Positions 8,989 through 17,516 of a DNA stretch of 20,670 nucleotides are shown one piece after another (position 1 is the first letter of the stretch; each line of letters opens with the position of its first letter). The position numbers were made by a program, and so were the translations under genes. A model generated the notes under the pieces. The model was not told the DNA's origin. It worked only from the letters and a program-made list of their open reading frames with translations, and made no database searches. This stretch comes from Pinguiococcus pyrenoidosus (taxonomy: Eukaryota > Sar > Pinguiophyceae > Pinguiochrysidales > Pinguiochrysidaceae). The stretch covers positions 10,698-31,367 of the forward strand of contig JAAMXY010001408.1 in NCBI GenBank assembly GCA_019677205.1, given 5' to 3'.

Positions 8989-9571
8989 AAAGACACCGCG
9001 AGGAACTGAACGGAACTGCGAATCAGCTGATGGAGCGGTGGCGCGGAGGAAACGCGCCTCGCTCTGCGCAGGTCGTCAGCGCTTCGGATCCGCTCCGCCT
9101 CGCTAGTCCGGGCTTTGCCCCGGGGATGTCGAGGCCGCGAGGGCAGGCGCGGCCGGTGCCGATCCAGGTGGCACTTGTGGCGCGGGGGGCAGATGAGGCG
9201 CAGCGCCGGCTGGGGAAATGCGGAATTGGTGTGGGCGGAATCAGGTGGCTGGCCCCCCGATTGGCGGGTCACTGGCGTCGGTTTCGCAAGCTGGTCGCAT
9301 GGGGCGCAGCTGGTTGGTGGATGCAAAAAATGGGACAGATGGATCGTTGCTATTCTGTAGGCGTGAGTGTGTTTCGAAGATATTTCCGGAGTATCCTCCC
9401 TAATGTTCCGTCGAGTTGGAGTGGGTGGAATCTTCGTCGCGCTGCGAAAAGAACGCTTTGATTCTCCAATGAGGTTGGAAGTTGTGGACCGGGACAGGAC
9501 ATGTTGTGACCAGCTGATTACTCCTGCATCCCCTAGCCGTCCTAAGCATTCTCGAGATCCGGAACTCCACA

Positions 9572-9598
9572 GCGGAAAGAACGGAAAGAACGGAAAGG
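9572..9598. repeat. Short tandem repeat, unit CGGAAAGAA(C)
   Basis: A 10-base unit of the form CGGAAAGAA is repeated nearly three times in a purine-rich stretch. It is a minor microsatellite with no evident role. Confidence 0.6.
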
Positions 9599-9636
9599 CG
9601 GAGAGATGGTTTTTGCTGTTGCAGGATGTACCTTGC

Positions 9637-9940
9637 TACAGTAAGATGAGCGCTACAGTGAGCGATGGGAAAAAGGAAGGAGAAAGATAAGAGCAGAGCA
9701 AAGCCGGAGCAGGCAAAACGCGAATGACGTGATGACGGATTGGATGAGCGGAAAAAAAAAGAAGCGGAGAAGCTGCCTACCTGGCCAGTTGGACATATCG
9801 GGCGTGCAAGGCTGCGCACCAAGCAAGCTGGCGAGGCGGCGTACCAAGCGCGTGCCAATACTGTATTGTACTGCGACCCTCATCTAGGGACTACAGTACT
9901 GTAGCTATGTTCCCTGCGTCACTACGGCACGACTACTGTA
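9637..9940. promoter_or_regulatory. Cluster of TACAGTA/TACTGTA heptamers
   Basis: TACAGTA or its complement occurs at 9637-9643, 9859-9865, 9892-9898, 9897-9903 and 9934-9940. A related TACAGT lies at 9654-9659. Two copies overlap to form the 14-base palindrome CTACAGTACTGTAG at 9891-9904. The same heptamer is present in the RNR divergent promoter at 3958-3964. It is a candidate dimeric factor site; which gene it serves is unknown. Confidence 0.4.
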
Positions 9941-10092
9941 CCGTACTTCATTTCACATTTCCGAACTTTCAACTTCCGAACTTCTGAATGTTCGATTCTC
10001 GAGGAATTTTCGAGACTTTTCGAGGATTATTATGATTATTATTAGGATCAGGACTATTTCAGATTTGCAACTTCAGTCCACGCGGGGCTGCG

Positions 10093-10835
10093 ATTGGCGA
10101 GGGGGTTGAAGCGCGTGAAGCGACACGTGCTCGGCCCGTGTACAGGCGCGGTTGGTTGCGAGCCGAAGGTTTGGCACGCACGTTTGCGGGTCTGGGGCTG
10201 ACGTGCAACTTCAAGACCAATGAAATGTGACGTACGTATGCGTCCTGACTTGATGGCCGGCTTCAAGTGCTACGTGCTCGAGCTTCATTGGTATCTTGAA
10301 GATCAAGAGCATCTAGACAAATCGTCGCGGCCACCAGGGCTCTCACGTCATGCTTTCCCGGCCACCTTCTTCGGATGACAGATGGCTCCTCATTGCAGTG
10401 CGTACGTCTCGTCCAATCCTGAGCCAATGGCGCTGGCCGATCCGGAGCAATTGGGAGCACCCGCGGGATCCGTCAGCCAACCCGGCGGCGGTGCTGTCGA
10501 ACCATTGGTCCACCCGGGCCTTAAAGCGATGCGCATCGTCTCTCGAAGTTCACGTTGAAGGCATGAACTATTTGGTTGCCCAACACAGGTTTTTGTTCGC
10601 AGCACTGGTCGAACCAGATGAAGCTCATTGGTCCAGGACGCGCCATTGCCCGCGATTCCGCCCGCTATTCCCCCCAAACTCGCGCCGACGGCAACGTCGT
10701 CAGTGAAATCGGCCGCGCATTGGCTGCCGCTTGCGCTTTTCTCCAATGAACGGTCTGCACGCACGAAGCTCGCTCTCAGGAGAGCCAATGCGGAGCTATT
10801 GCCGGAGAACTTCAGTTGAGACGCAAGGAGCCAAT
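10093..10835. promoter_or_regulatory. Dense CCAAT-box (NF-Y-like) cluster
   Basis: Twelve CCAAT/ATTGG pentamers lie in about 740 bases, at 10093, 10217, 10287, 10413, 10424, 10450, 10504, 10627, 10719, 10743, 10785 and 10831, in both orientations. About one or two would be expected by chance. Flanks mostly fit RRCCAATSR, the NF-Y consensus (for example GACCAATGA and AGCCAATGG). The cluster ends about 190 bases before the ATG of the gene at 11024, so it is probably that gene's upstream control region. Confidence 0.55.
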
Positions 10836-11023
10836 TCCCCTGAACATCGGCCACATAATCCCAGCCCTGCCTCGGTCGGCTTACGTGGCCTAGGATGCGC
10901 AACCACTAACGCGCTTGCGAGCCCGTGGTTGACTGCCCCGACGGCCGCTCTGGCGTCGGTTCTGCAGGCCAGAATTCGCGACCCGCAGCGCCCCTCTGCC
11001 GCGCAAGCGCACGACGGCTCAGC

Positions 11024-13127
11024 ATGCATCTTGGCGTGGCCCCTGCAACGCCGCCGGGGGCCCCGGTGTTCATGCTGCAGGACAACCCGGGCGCCTTCCC
11101 GCCACGCGACAGACCCGGCGCTTCCGGCAGCGCCCCCCCCGGCCTGCCGCGGCCCGGCCTGCTCGTGCACTCGTGGCCGGCGCCGGCGGGACAGCACGGC
11201 TACGTCATGCACTCGCCCACCTCGCCGGACGGCGCCAACGCCGCCGCCACTCCCCCGCGAGGCGCTCTCCGCAAGGGGAAGTGGACGGCCGAGGAGGAGG
11301 TGTACACCGAGCGCGTGATCCGCGACTTCAACGAGGGCCTGCTGGCCGTGCCCACCGGCACCACGCTGCGCTCCTACCTGTCCGAGAAGCTCAACTGGTG
11401 AGTGCCCGCGGCGGAGAGGTTGAGGTCCAGCGGCTTGCGCGGCGGACGAGTAGGACGCACCGCAGCACGGCAGCAAGTAGGCATGGGCTGGGAGTGGCGG
11501 GCTGCTGGAGGCGGCGGCGGCGGCGTGCAAGAAGCATGTGCCGCAGGGGGATGAGGGGGAAACGGGACCTGCAGCATGCAGCACGCGAAAGATACCGAAA
11601 GGCACTTCGAATCGCGTGACATCGGGAAGCGAAGAAGATGCCGGTCCGGATCCGCGCTGGAAGGAGGCGTTTCACGAGGAGGCAAGGGAACGCGCGTGAC
11701 GTAGCATGGTGGTGAGCGTGGTGGCAAGGGCCGTCTCGGGAAGGTGTGCCAGGCGGAATTCTGCAAGGGGGACCGAATAGGAGCGCGCACGCAAGGCCTC
11801 CAGTTGAAGGCTGCCCGAGGGCGACGCCGCAAGATACGACTCGGCGACACTGCTGCGCTGCAAGCCCACAACAACCCACAACAACCCTGCGACGCTGTAG
11901 AATGCCTGGCCGGCGATGAGGTTTCCCTAACCCCTCTCCCTCCTCTCCCCTCGCAGTGACCCGATGCGCATCACCAAGAAGTACGCCGGAAGCAGCTGCA
12001 TCGGCAAGCGGATCTTCTCTCCCTGCGAGCGCACGCCCGAGAACGCCGAGCGGCAACGGCGGGCGCAGAAGGAGCTTACGGAGCTCGAGACGGCCTTCCG
12101 CACCAAGCTGGAGTCGTCCAGGATCACCCGCGTGCAGGGCAACGGCACGCCGGGGCCGCGCATGCCGAGCTCCATGGACATGCCGCGGTTCAACGTGCCG
12201 AACCCGTTGCACCCCCCGTCCATGGCGCTCTCGCCGTCCTTCAGCATGGCCAACAGCTTCCCCACCTCCATGAGCAGCTCCGTGAACAGTCCTCCGATGC
12301 TGCACCGCTCCATGTCGGCGAACCAGGCGATCACCTCGATTCGCCCCGTGCCGAGCCTGCCGCGGACCGCGTCCCAGCCTCAGATGCCCGGGGCGATGCC
12401 GTTCCTTCCGCGCCTGCCGGACAAGCCGTTTCTTAAGCCCAGCCCCATTGACAACATGATGAAGCCCGAGGTGATCTCGCCACCGGCGATGGAGAAGCCG
12501 AAGTTCAGCGTCACCAAGGCGCCGCCGGGAAGCAACCTGGCGGAACTGTCGAAGGACGACCACGACGCGTGTGGTCTCCTCTTGGGGTTCATCAACAGCG
12601 TCCGGAGCGAGGGCTCGTCCGACGACCTGAAGCAGGCCGACGGTGCGAAGGCGGCCAAGCGGGAAGGCAGCGCGCGGAAGACGGCGATCAAGGCGGAGAA
12701 GAAGGCCAAGAAGCGCGTACCGAAGAAGGCCTCCGACAAGAAGGAGGACGCCGGCCGGAAGGGTAAAGGCCAGGCGGCTCCACCGGCTGCGCTGACCGCG
12801 CAGGCCGTCGACCAGGCAGGTCGGAAGGGGGGGAAGAGGCCGTTCCCGCTTTGCAAGGCCAAGGCGGATGACGCCGAGAACCATGCGGACGACGAAGCAG
12901 AGACGTCGTCCTCGGATTACCACACCGACAACGAGAGCTCGTCCTCGACCGAGCGCGGCAGCATGAGATCCTTCTCGCCCGACCAGGCCAGGAAGGAACT
13001 CGCCAAACACGATAGCGATACCATGAAGGGTGTGCCCCAGCTAGACCTGAGTCTCCAAGCCACCATCTCAAATCCACAGCGGCCAGGCGACGCGCTGCCG
13101 CGGAAACGGCAGCGCGTCGATGTTTAG
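11024..13127 (+). CDS. Nuclear protein with stramenopile-type KGKWTAEEE domain
   Basis: Exons 11024-11397 and 11957-13127, with a 559-base intron (GTGAGT...CTCGCAG); 514 aa. The splice completes a Cys codon and joins LRSYLSEKLN to CDPMRITKKYAG, restoring one domain. That domain (about residues 83-150: KGKWTAEEE, ERVIRDFNEGLL, TTLRSYLSEKLNC, CIGKR) is one I recall as common and uncharacterised in diatoms and oomycetes; its start resembles a Myb/SANT helix. Afterwards come a short helix, a long Pro/Met/Ser-rich region, a GLLLGFINSVR segment, a Lys-rich tract, an acidic Ser-rich tract and a C-terminal PRKRQRVDV, a likely nuclear localisation signal. DNA binding or chromatin regulation is inferred from the SANT-like start, low complexity and basic tracts. 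The start is the first ATG in frame; the frame is open further upstream without an ATG. Confidence 0.85.
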
Positions 13128-13940
13128 GGTCGGCCGCCACCATTCGTCTGCGGACGGTCGTCGACCGCTGACGGGTCCAGCGCTCGCTGGGACGCCGTGA
13201 GGGGTCGTGGGGACTGTGTGTAGATTGGACGTAGATATGTGAACGATAGTTTTGTGAGGGTAGCTGCCCCGCGAGCCGGGCCTGGCGGACGCCAGCAGCG
13301 GGCGTGGGGGCGAGACGAAGGGGAGCGTGTTGATATCATAGAAGCAATGCACGAGACAATCAAGTAGTGGCACGGCCGCTGCATTGCGTGTGCGATAGTC
13401 CCATCGACACATGAGTTCGAGCGTTCGCTTGGAAAACTTCTGTGGTTCCCAGTGCACGAGAGGCTTGACGCAAGACGGGCACAGGCATGGTGCCTTCCAA
13501 TCCTCACGAAACCGTGTGTTTTGAAGAATGACCTGCAGGAGGGTCTCAGAGAAAATCGCGAGACCAGTCCCATCGCTTTATCCGCTCCAACCAGGGTCCT
13601 ACATGTTTGTGCAGTAGATTTTGAGGCAACGCTGTGAACTCGAAATACTAAGCAGGTTCCATTGCGTGCGATGTGAATTCTACGTCCTCCATCGTTGCAA
13701 AGAGGACGACTCGTGTGCCAGTAGTCGCGCCATGGAACACTGCAAGCCACTTCGTCCCCTGTTCCTGTCTACCCCTCTCGGATCCTCAGGCCGACTTCTC
13801 TTGCAGACTTCACATGCAGTCCCGAACCTGCGCAGCTCGCTTCTTCCCGATGTGCTCGCTTCTTCCCGATGTGAAGCTCCCGCCTCTCCTTCACGCCCCG
13901 CCCATCACTTCCGTTCCTCCTCCCCCCAGGGATCGGTCAG
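13128..13940. other. Convergent intergenic region, no gene seen
   Basis: This is the shared 3' flank of the KGKWTAEEE gene (+) and the glutaredoxin (-). Open frames are short and featureless on both strands. A perfect tandem duplication lies near its right end. I see no tRNA or other structured RNA signature. Confidence 0.55.
13836..13873. repeat. Perfect 19-base tandem duplication
   Basis: The unit CTCGCTTCTTCCCGATGTG occurs at 13836-13854 and again directly at 13855-13873 without mismatch. It lies in the 3' flank of the glutaredoxin gene and looks like a recent replication-slippage duplication. Confidence 0.9.
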
Positions 13941-14455
13941 CTAGTAGTGCGGGTGGTACCATCCGTCCCTCATGCGCGGGACCTCCGTCTTGCGCACGTC
14001 CTCGACCAAGCCGGCAAGCTTTCCGTCGGAGTGCAGGGTCTGAACGTCGTCGTTGCCGCCAAGATGCTCCGAGTTGAAGAAGATCTGGGGCACGGTCTGC
14101 CGGCCTCCCGAGAAGGTGGTCATCTGCCGGACCTTGCTCTTCTGCTCCTCTTCGCTGCCCTCCCAGATGTTCACGTACGAGACGTCCAAGTCGTACTCCC
14201 CCTCCAGCAGCTCCTGTGATGCGCGACACACGTTGCAAAGATCAGGCGATGCACCCCAGAGTCTTCGAATCACTGCCGTACAAACCACGCGGGGTCGTGA
14301 AAGCAGGGACAAGCGGCACTGCATCGGTGCACCGCACAACGCAACGCAACCCAACGCAGCACATCCCGACTGCTCACCTTTGCCGCCGCGCAAAATGGGC
14401 ACCCGTCGCGCATGTAGAAAGTTACGCGGCCAAGTTGTTCCACCTCCATGGTCAT
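13941..14455 (-). CDS. Glutaredoxin, dithiol CPFC type
   Basis: Exons 14455-14378 and 14213-13941, with a 164-base intron (GTGAGC...TCACAG), phase 0; 116 aa. Glutaredoxins reduce disulfides and glutathionylated proteins using glutathione. The active site CPFC is at 19-22, just before the splice. After it come the TVPQIFF cis-proline loop and the EHLGGNDDV glutathione-binding segment, all in the expected order, and the size fits a single-domain Grx. The splice is firm because neither exon alone carries both halves. Two in-frame ATGs (14455 and 14449) are possible starts, and the frame stays open upstream without another ATG. An inverted CCAAT box lies at 14518-14522, in the gene's direction and about 63 bases before the start. 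As modelled it has no targeting peptide and should be cytosolic, but an upstream exon cannot be excluded. Confidence 0.9.
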
Positions 14456-15241
14456 TCTGGGCGCGACCGCTCTGCTCTGAAAGGTCGGCAGAGATCTGGC
14501 AGGGACAAAGGCGCCTGATTGGAAGCGAAACGCGTCAAGATTTGCGCAAACACAGGTGAAAGACCGGGCCCGCGTGCGTACCGACAGTGTGCGCCGTCAA
14601 GAGCGCCATGAGCGCCACGATCTCGAAGCTCATCATGTTCATCTTCTTAGAGTCGAGTGCAAAGTGCAGCAAAAGCGGAGCGAAGCCGTGCGAAGCGCGG
14701 TGTGGCCAGATCGCCAAAGTTGATGTCGTACTTTTTTTTGGAGCGCTTTTTGTGCCGCTCCGGTGCTTCGGGTTTTGGGGCTTCGGGTTTTGGGTTTTGG
14801 GTTTTGGGTTTTGGGGCTTCGGGATTTCGGGCCTTCTTGGGTTCGTACTTCTGGAGTTCTGGAGCGTGGCTGGTCTCTCCGGCTTTATTGCGCCCGCTTG
14901 TTCGATGGAGGTCTTGGAACCGCGAAGAACGGGAGCGATTGCATTTTGCATTTTTCAAATGTGTCTTCTACGTTAATTTTCTTATTTCATATTGGAATTG
15001 GTGTTTTTGAAAACACGGACTCGAGAGCGCGATCGTAGATCGATGGATCAACCAGCTCAGAGTCTTCGTCTTCGATACTTGACCGAGCCCGACCCGTACC
15101 GGACGATTCGACCAGAAGCGATGTCACTGGCGGGCGCAACACGCGTTCGAACGCAGACGCTCCGGTGACGCCAAGGAGCTTCCGCCACCGCGTCTCCCCG
15201 GCGATGCGCCTGTCTCTTCCCTGAGCTTACGTCTCGAGCTG
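14456..15241. promoter_or_regulatory. Divergent intergenic region, glutaredoxin (-) / Sec66-like (+)
   Basis: This head-to-head spacer holds a CCAAT box for the glutaredoxin (ATTGG at 14518-14522), a telomere-like GGGTTTT repeat (14769-14835) and an AT-rich stretch with two ATTGG boxes at 14991-14995 and 14997-15001, about 240 bases before the Sec66-like ATG. A minus-strand open frame ending at 14535 includes a signal-peptide-like segment (from about 14640), but I cannot link it in phase to the glutaredoxin. Confidence 0.45.
14769..14835. repeat. Telomere-like GGGTTTT repeat tract
   Basis: Several TTTTGGG units run in tandem, interrupted by CTTCGGG(G) blocks: CTTCGGGTTTTGGGG, then CTTCGGG followed by four TTTTGGG units, then a degraded copy CTTCGGGATTTCGGG. 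The heptamer resembles G-rich telomere repeats, though it is not identical to a standard TTAGGG or TTTAGGG type. The translated Pro-Lys-Asn-rich frames over it are artefacts of the repeat. Confidence 0.8.
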
Positions 15242-16341
15242 ATGGAAGGAGAAACGCTCTCGGAGCCCAGCTGTGGCGGTAGGCAGTGCCGTGCAGCGCG
15301 CAGCGTCATCGTTTCTCCCTAACGTTCCAGTCTGTCACAGCGGGGGGCGGCGGCACTTGTGGCGCCGAGACGGTGGACCAACAGGAGGCAGATGCGCCGG
15401 CAAGCGGATTGACCTCTATGATAGTGGCGATAGGCTTGCTGCTGGTCATTCTTGGCGCGATAGCCTGGCCCATGGTGCGTGACAGGAAACCCCGAAGTTG
15501 TGGAGGAGATGCCCAGTTCGTCCTAAGTGGCCGGAACTCGCTGCTGCGCAGATGAGCAAGTGGTATCGACGCCAGCGTGAGAGGGGTGTCATGGACCTGC
15601 TGTCGTCCAACCCCTTCATAAGCTGCCGGGTGGACCCCCAGCGCTTGAAGTTCCTGCAAGCCTGCCGGCAGTACGATGCAGGCAGCAAGGAGCTCAAAGT
15701 TGCTCTGATGCATCGCGCGCTGGCGACGATTCCGATGCTGGAGCGCATTGGGAAGGAAGGCGACGGAATCTGGCGAATGTACAGAAGGTTGGTCGCCCAC
15801 GAATAAGTCCGGCTCGAAGGTGTTTTCGTGGTGCTCTAACTGGCTCGGTCGGCATCTGTCTGCATGGTGTGCATCGGCACAGGGGGATGTGCAGCGAGAC
15901 CTTGTTTCAGAGCTTCAAGAAGGCGGAGGCGATGCTGCAGCAGGAGATGCAGGAGGTGCGCCAGGCAGCCGAAGCAATGGTGCCCGGCTGGGGTCGCAGC
16001 ATCTGGGCGGAGGCTGCGCAGCTTCGCCGCAAGCTGCTGGAGCAGCGCGCCGAGCAGGAGGCCAAAGCCAACCGGCAAGCTCTGCTGGAGCGCAATGCAA
16101 AGCTAGAGAAAAAGAAGAAGAAAGTTGAGGAGCAGGCCACGTTGCAGAAGCAGCAGAAGGTGAGCACTGCGACGACCTGCGCGCACTGTGGATGCCACGA
16201 AGCTGACGAGGCGACTTTGCTGCGCAGGCCGTGCGGGATGCGGAGAAGGCGGCGCAACAGCTGATGCTCGAAGAGGAAGCCAAGGAAAGGAGATCAAAGC
16301 CGTCCAGTCAGACGTCGAAGAAGAAAAAGAAGAAGCGGTAG
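15242..16341 (+). CDS. SEC66: Sec66/Sec71-like subunit of the ER post-translational translocon
   Basis: Five exons: 15242-15278, 15341-15474, 15552-15787, 15883-16159 and 16228-16341; introns of 62, 77, 95 and 68 bases, all GT-AG; 265 aa. In yeast, Sec66 (Sec71) joins Sec62, Sec63 and Sec72 to move finished proteins into the ER. The layout matches: a short N-terminal segment, one transmembrane helix (about 38-56), a basic KWYRRQRER just after it (cytosolic side), then the soluble domain. ALMHRA (about 108-113) to the motif ending LFQSF (143-147) spans the same 40 residues as the fungal protein from ALLNR/ALLRR to WKRF/WQRF, and the PGW motif (170-172) is 25 residues after the aligned Trp/Phe, as in yeast. 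This spacing selected the acceptor at 15881-15882 over alternatives. A charged coiled coil and a Lys-rich tail follow. An acceptor at 15526-15527 would also keep frame for exon 3 and add eight residues. Confidence 0.82.
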
Positions 16342-16798
16342 TGAATTGCGTCTCCGGCGGACCAGGAATAGAGAGCGAGGAATCCGCCTCGCGAGAAAGG
16401 CGGAGACCTGTCCAGAGGAACATGGTTCATTGAATCTAGACCGCCCAAGCCACTTCGGCGCTGGCGCAACAGCGTCTTCACGGGCAATCGCTGACACGCA
16501 CACCCAACCACGTTCACCCACACAATCACAACAGCACACCAGCTGAGGGAGAAGCAGTACACAAGAAGGAAGCATCCAAATCAAGCCAACACCGCTACGG
16601 CACGCATCACATCCCTTTTGTGCTGCACCACGGAGAAACAAACAAACGGAGCACGGGCACATCCAGGTCACAAATCAAGCATCCTACGTCACAGACCCCA
16701 CCAGAAAGAAGAATACAGTTGGTGGACCTCCAGCTCCGGTATATATATATTTACAAACACAGCGTGCGAGTCGCACAACCTGCGCTCACCGGCGCAGC
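16342..16798. other. Convergent intergenic region, no gene seen
   Basis: This is the 3' flank shared by the Sec66-like gene (+) and the SPQWGWYV gene (-). A TATATATATAT run lies near 16740-16750. I find no open frame with a recognisable domain and no RNA gene. Confidence 0.5.
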
Positions 16799-17516
16799 TT
16801 ATGAGCAGGCGAAGACGCCCGACGAATAAGAAGTCGGCAAGCCCGCCTTGCCAGAGGTATCCTGCAGCCTGCGATGCGACGCTTGCGCCGCCGACACCGG
16901 GTAGTGCTCCTGAGGCGGCGTCATGGTGACGTACCAACCCCACTGCGGCGACTTGTTCTCCGGACACAGCAGGAAGTCCTCGTCCTCGTCGACGACATCG
17001 CCGTTCTCGTCGACCATTTTCTCTTTCTCGTGAGGATGCGCCGGGACCCTTTTGTCTCCAACCGGCTCCGGCGATCCTCTCCTGGATCCGTCCTGCTTCG
17101 GAGAGCGCTTCCGCAGCGCAGAATCCGGCATGGAGCCGAGGCTTCCGGAAGTCATCGAAAGCGTCTTGAGGCTACTCTGGCTCTCCGCGCTCTCCTGAGG
17201 GAATGGCGAGGAAGACCGCGATGAGATCCCCGTGGCTTTGGCGAGAGCATGCACCAGTTCTGGAGGCGGATCTTACCTCATTTCCGAGCACCTGCGTGAG
17301 ACTCTTGCCGTGTTGGTCGCTCCAAGAGAGTCGCTGTTTCGAGTTCTGTCGCGACCCAACGCTGTCGAGGTCGTAGTCCGCCTCGTCGGTGAACGGGCTT
17401 CCCCCAAAGATCCAGACCACGCTGGATAGCAGCGGGTGGCGTACAAACCACTGCAAACTGCTGCTGCTGGTGCTGCTGCCGCTGCTGCCGCCGCTCTCTG
17501 TCGTTCGTGGCGACAT
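16799..17516 (-). CDS. Conserved protein with SPQWGWYV...TPP motif
   Basis: Exons 17516-17277 and 17194-16799, with an 82-base intron (GTAAGA...CCTCAG), phase 0; 211 aa. The start is the first true ATG in the frame; the frame is open further upstream only from a GTG, so an additional upstream exon is possible. Visible parts: a Ser/Gly-rich N-terminus from a CTG-type microsatellite, SSVVWIFGGSPF, an acidic patch, RLSWSDQHGKSLTQVLGNE, a basic Ser/Pro-rich middle, an acidic DENGDVVDEDEDFLL, then SPQWGWYVTMTPP (162-174). The pairing of a RxSWxDxxGxxLxxV strip with an SPQWGWYV...TPP box is something I recall from uncharacterised diatom and other stramenopile proteins. No membrane segment or signal peptide is clear. 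I assign no function. Confidence 0.72.

Larger units (their letters stand above)
8989..11023. other. Two-kilobase intergenic region with motif clusters, no convincing gene
   Basis: This gap separates the divergent starts of the TerD gene (-) and the KGKWTAEEE gene (+). Open frames, for example 9030-9461 (+) and 10390-10902 (-), lack recognisable domains and have biased, low-complexity translations, so I do not call them. The region holds an ATTGG at 9260-9264 (CCAAT in the TerD direction), a TACTGTA-type cluster (9637-9940), an AT-rich patch near 9940-10060 and a dense CCAAT cluster (10093-10835). An unannotated noncoding RNA cannot be excluded. Confidence 0.5.

Noticed and set aside
7759-9009. 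416-codon plus-strand open frame
   Set aside because: It is antisense to TerD exon 1 and the TerD intron; the translation is a biased His/Arg/Val-rich shadow.
9030-9461. 143-codon open frame with an ATG
   Set aside because: No domain and Gly/Arg/Trp-rich translation; it overlaps what is probably the TerD promoter. Kept as noncoding.
9985-10000. tRNA-like B-box GTTCGATTC
   Set aside because: No A box, anticodon arm or acceptor stem could be found upstream.
10390-10902. 170-codon minus-strand open frame
   Set aside because: It lies in the CCAAT cluster and its translation has no recognisable pattern.
11391-13010. 539-codon minus-strand open frame
   Set aside because: It is antisense to the KGKWTAEEE gene and runs through its intron; Arg/Leu/Gly-biased with no motif.
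14535-14951. Pro-Lys-Asn-Gln repeat protein
   Set aside because: The repeat is a translation of the GGGTTTT tract; the frame is not supported by any domain.
15286-15555. Separate small membrane protein of 89 residues
   Set aside because: Its helix belongs to exon 2 of the Sec66-like gene; the flanks are intronic.
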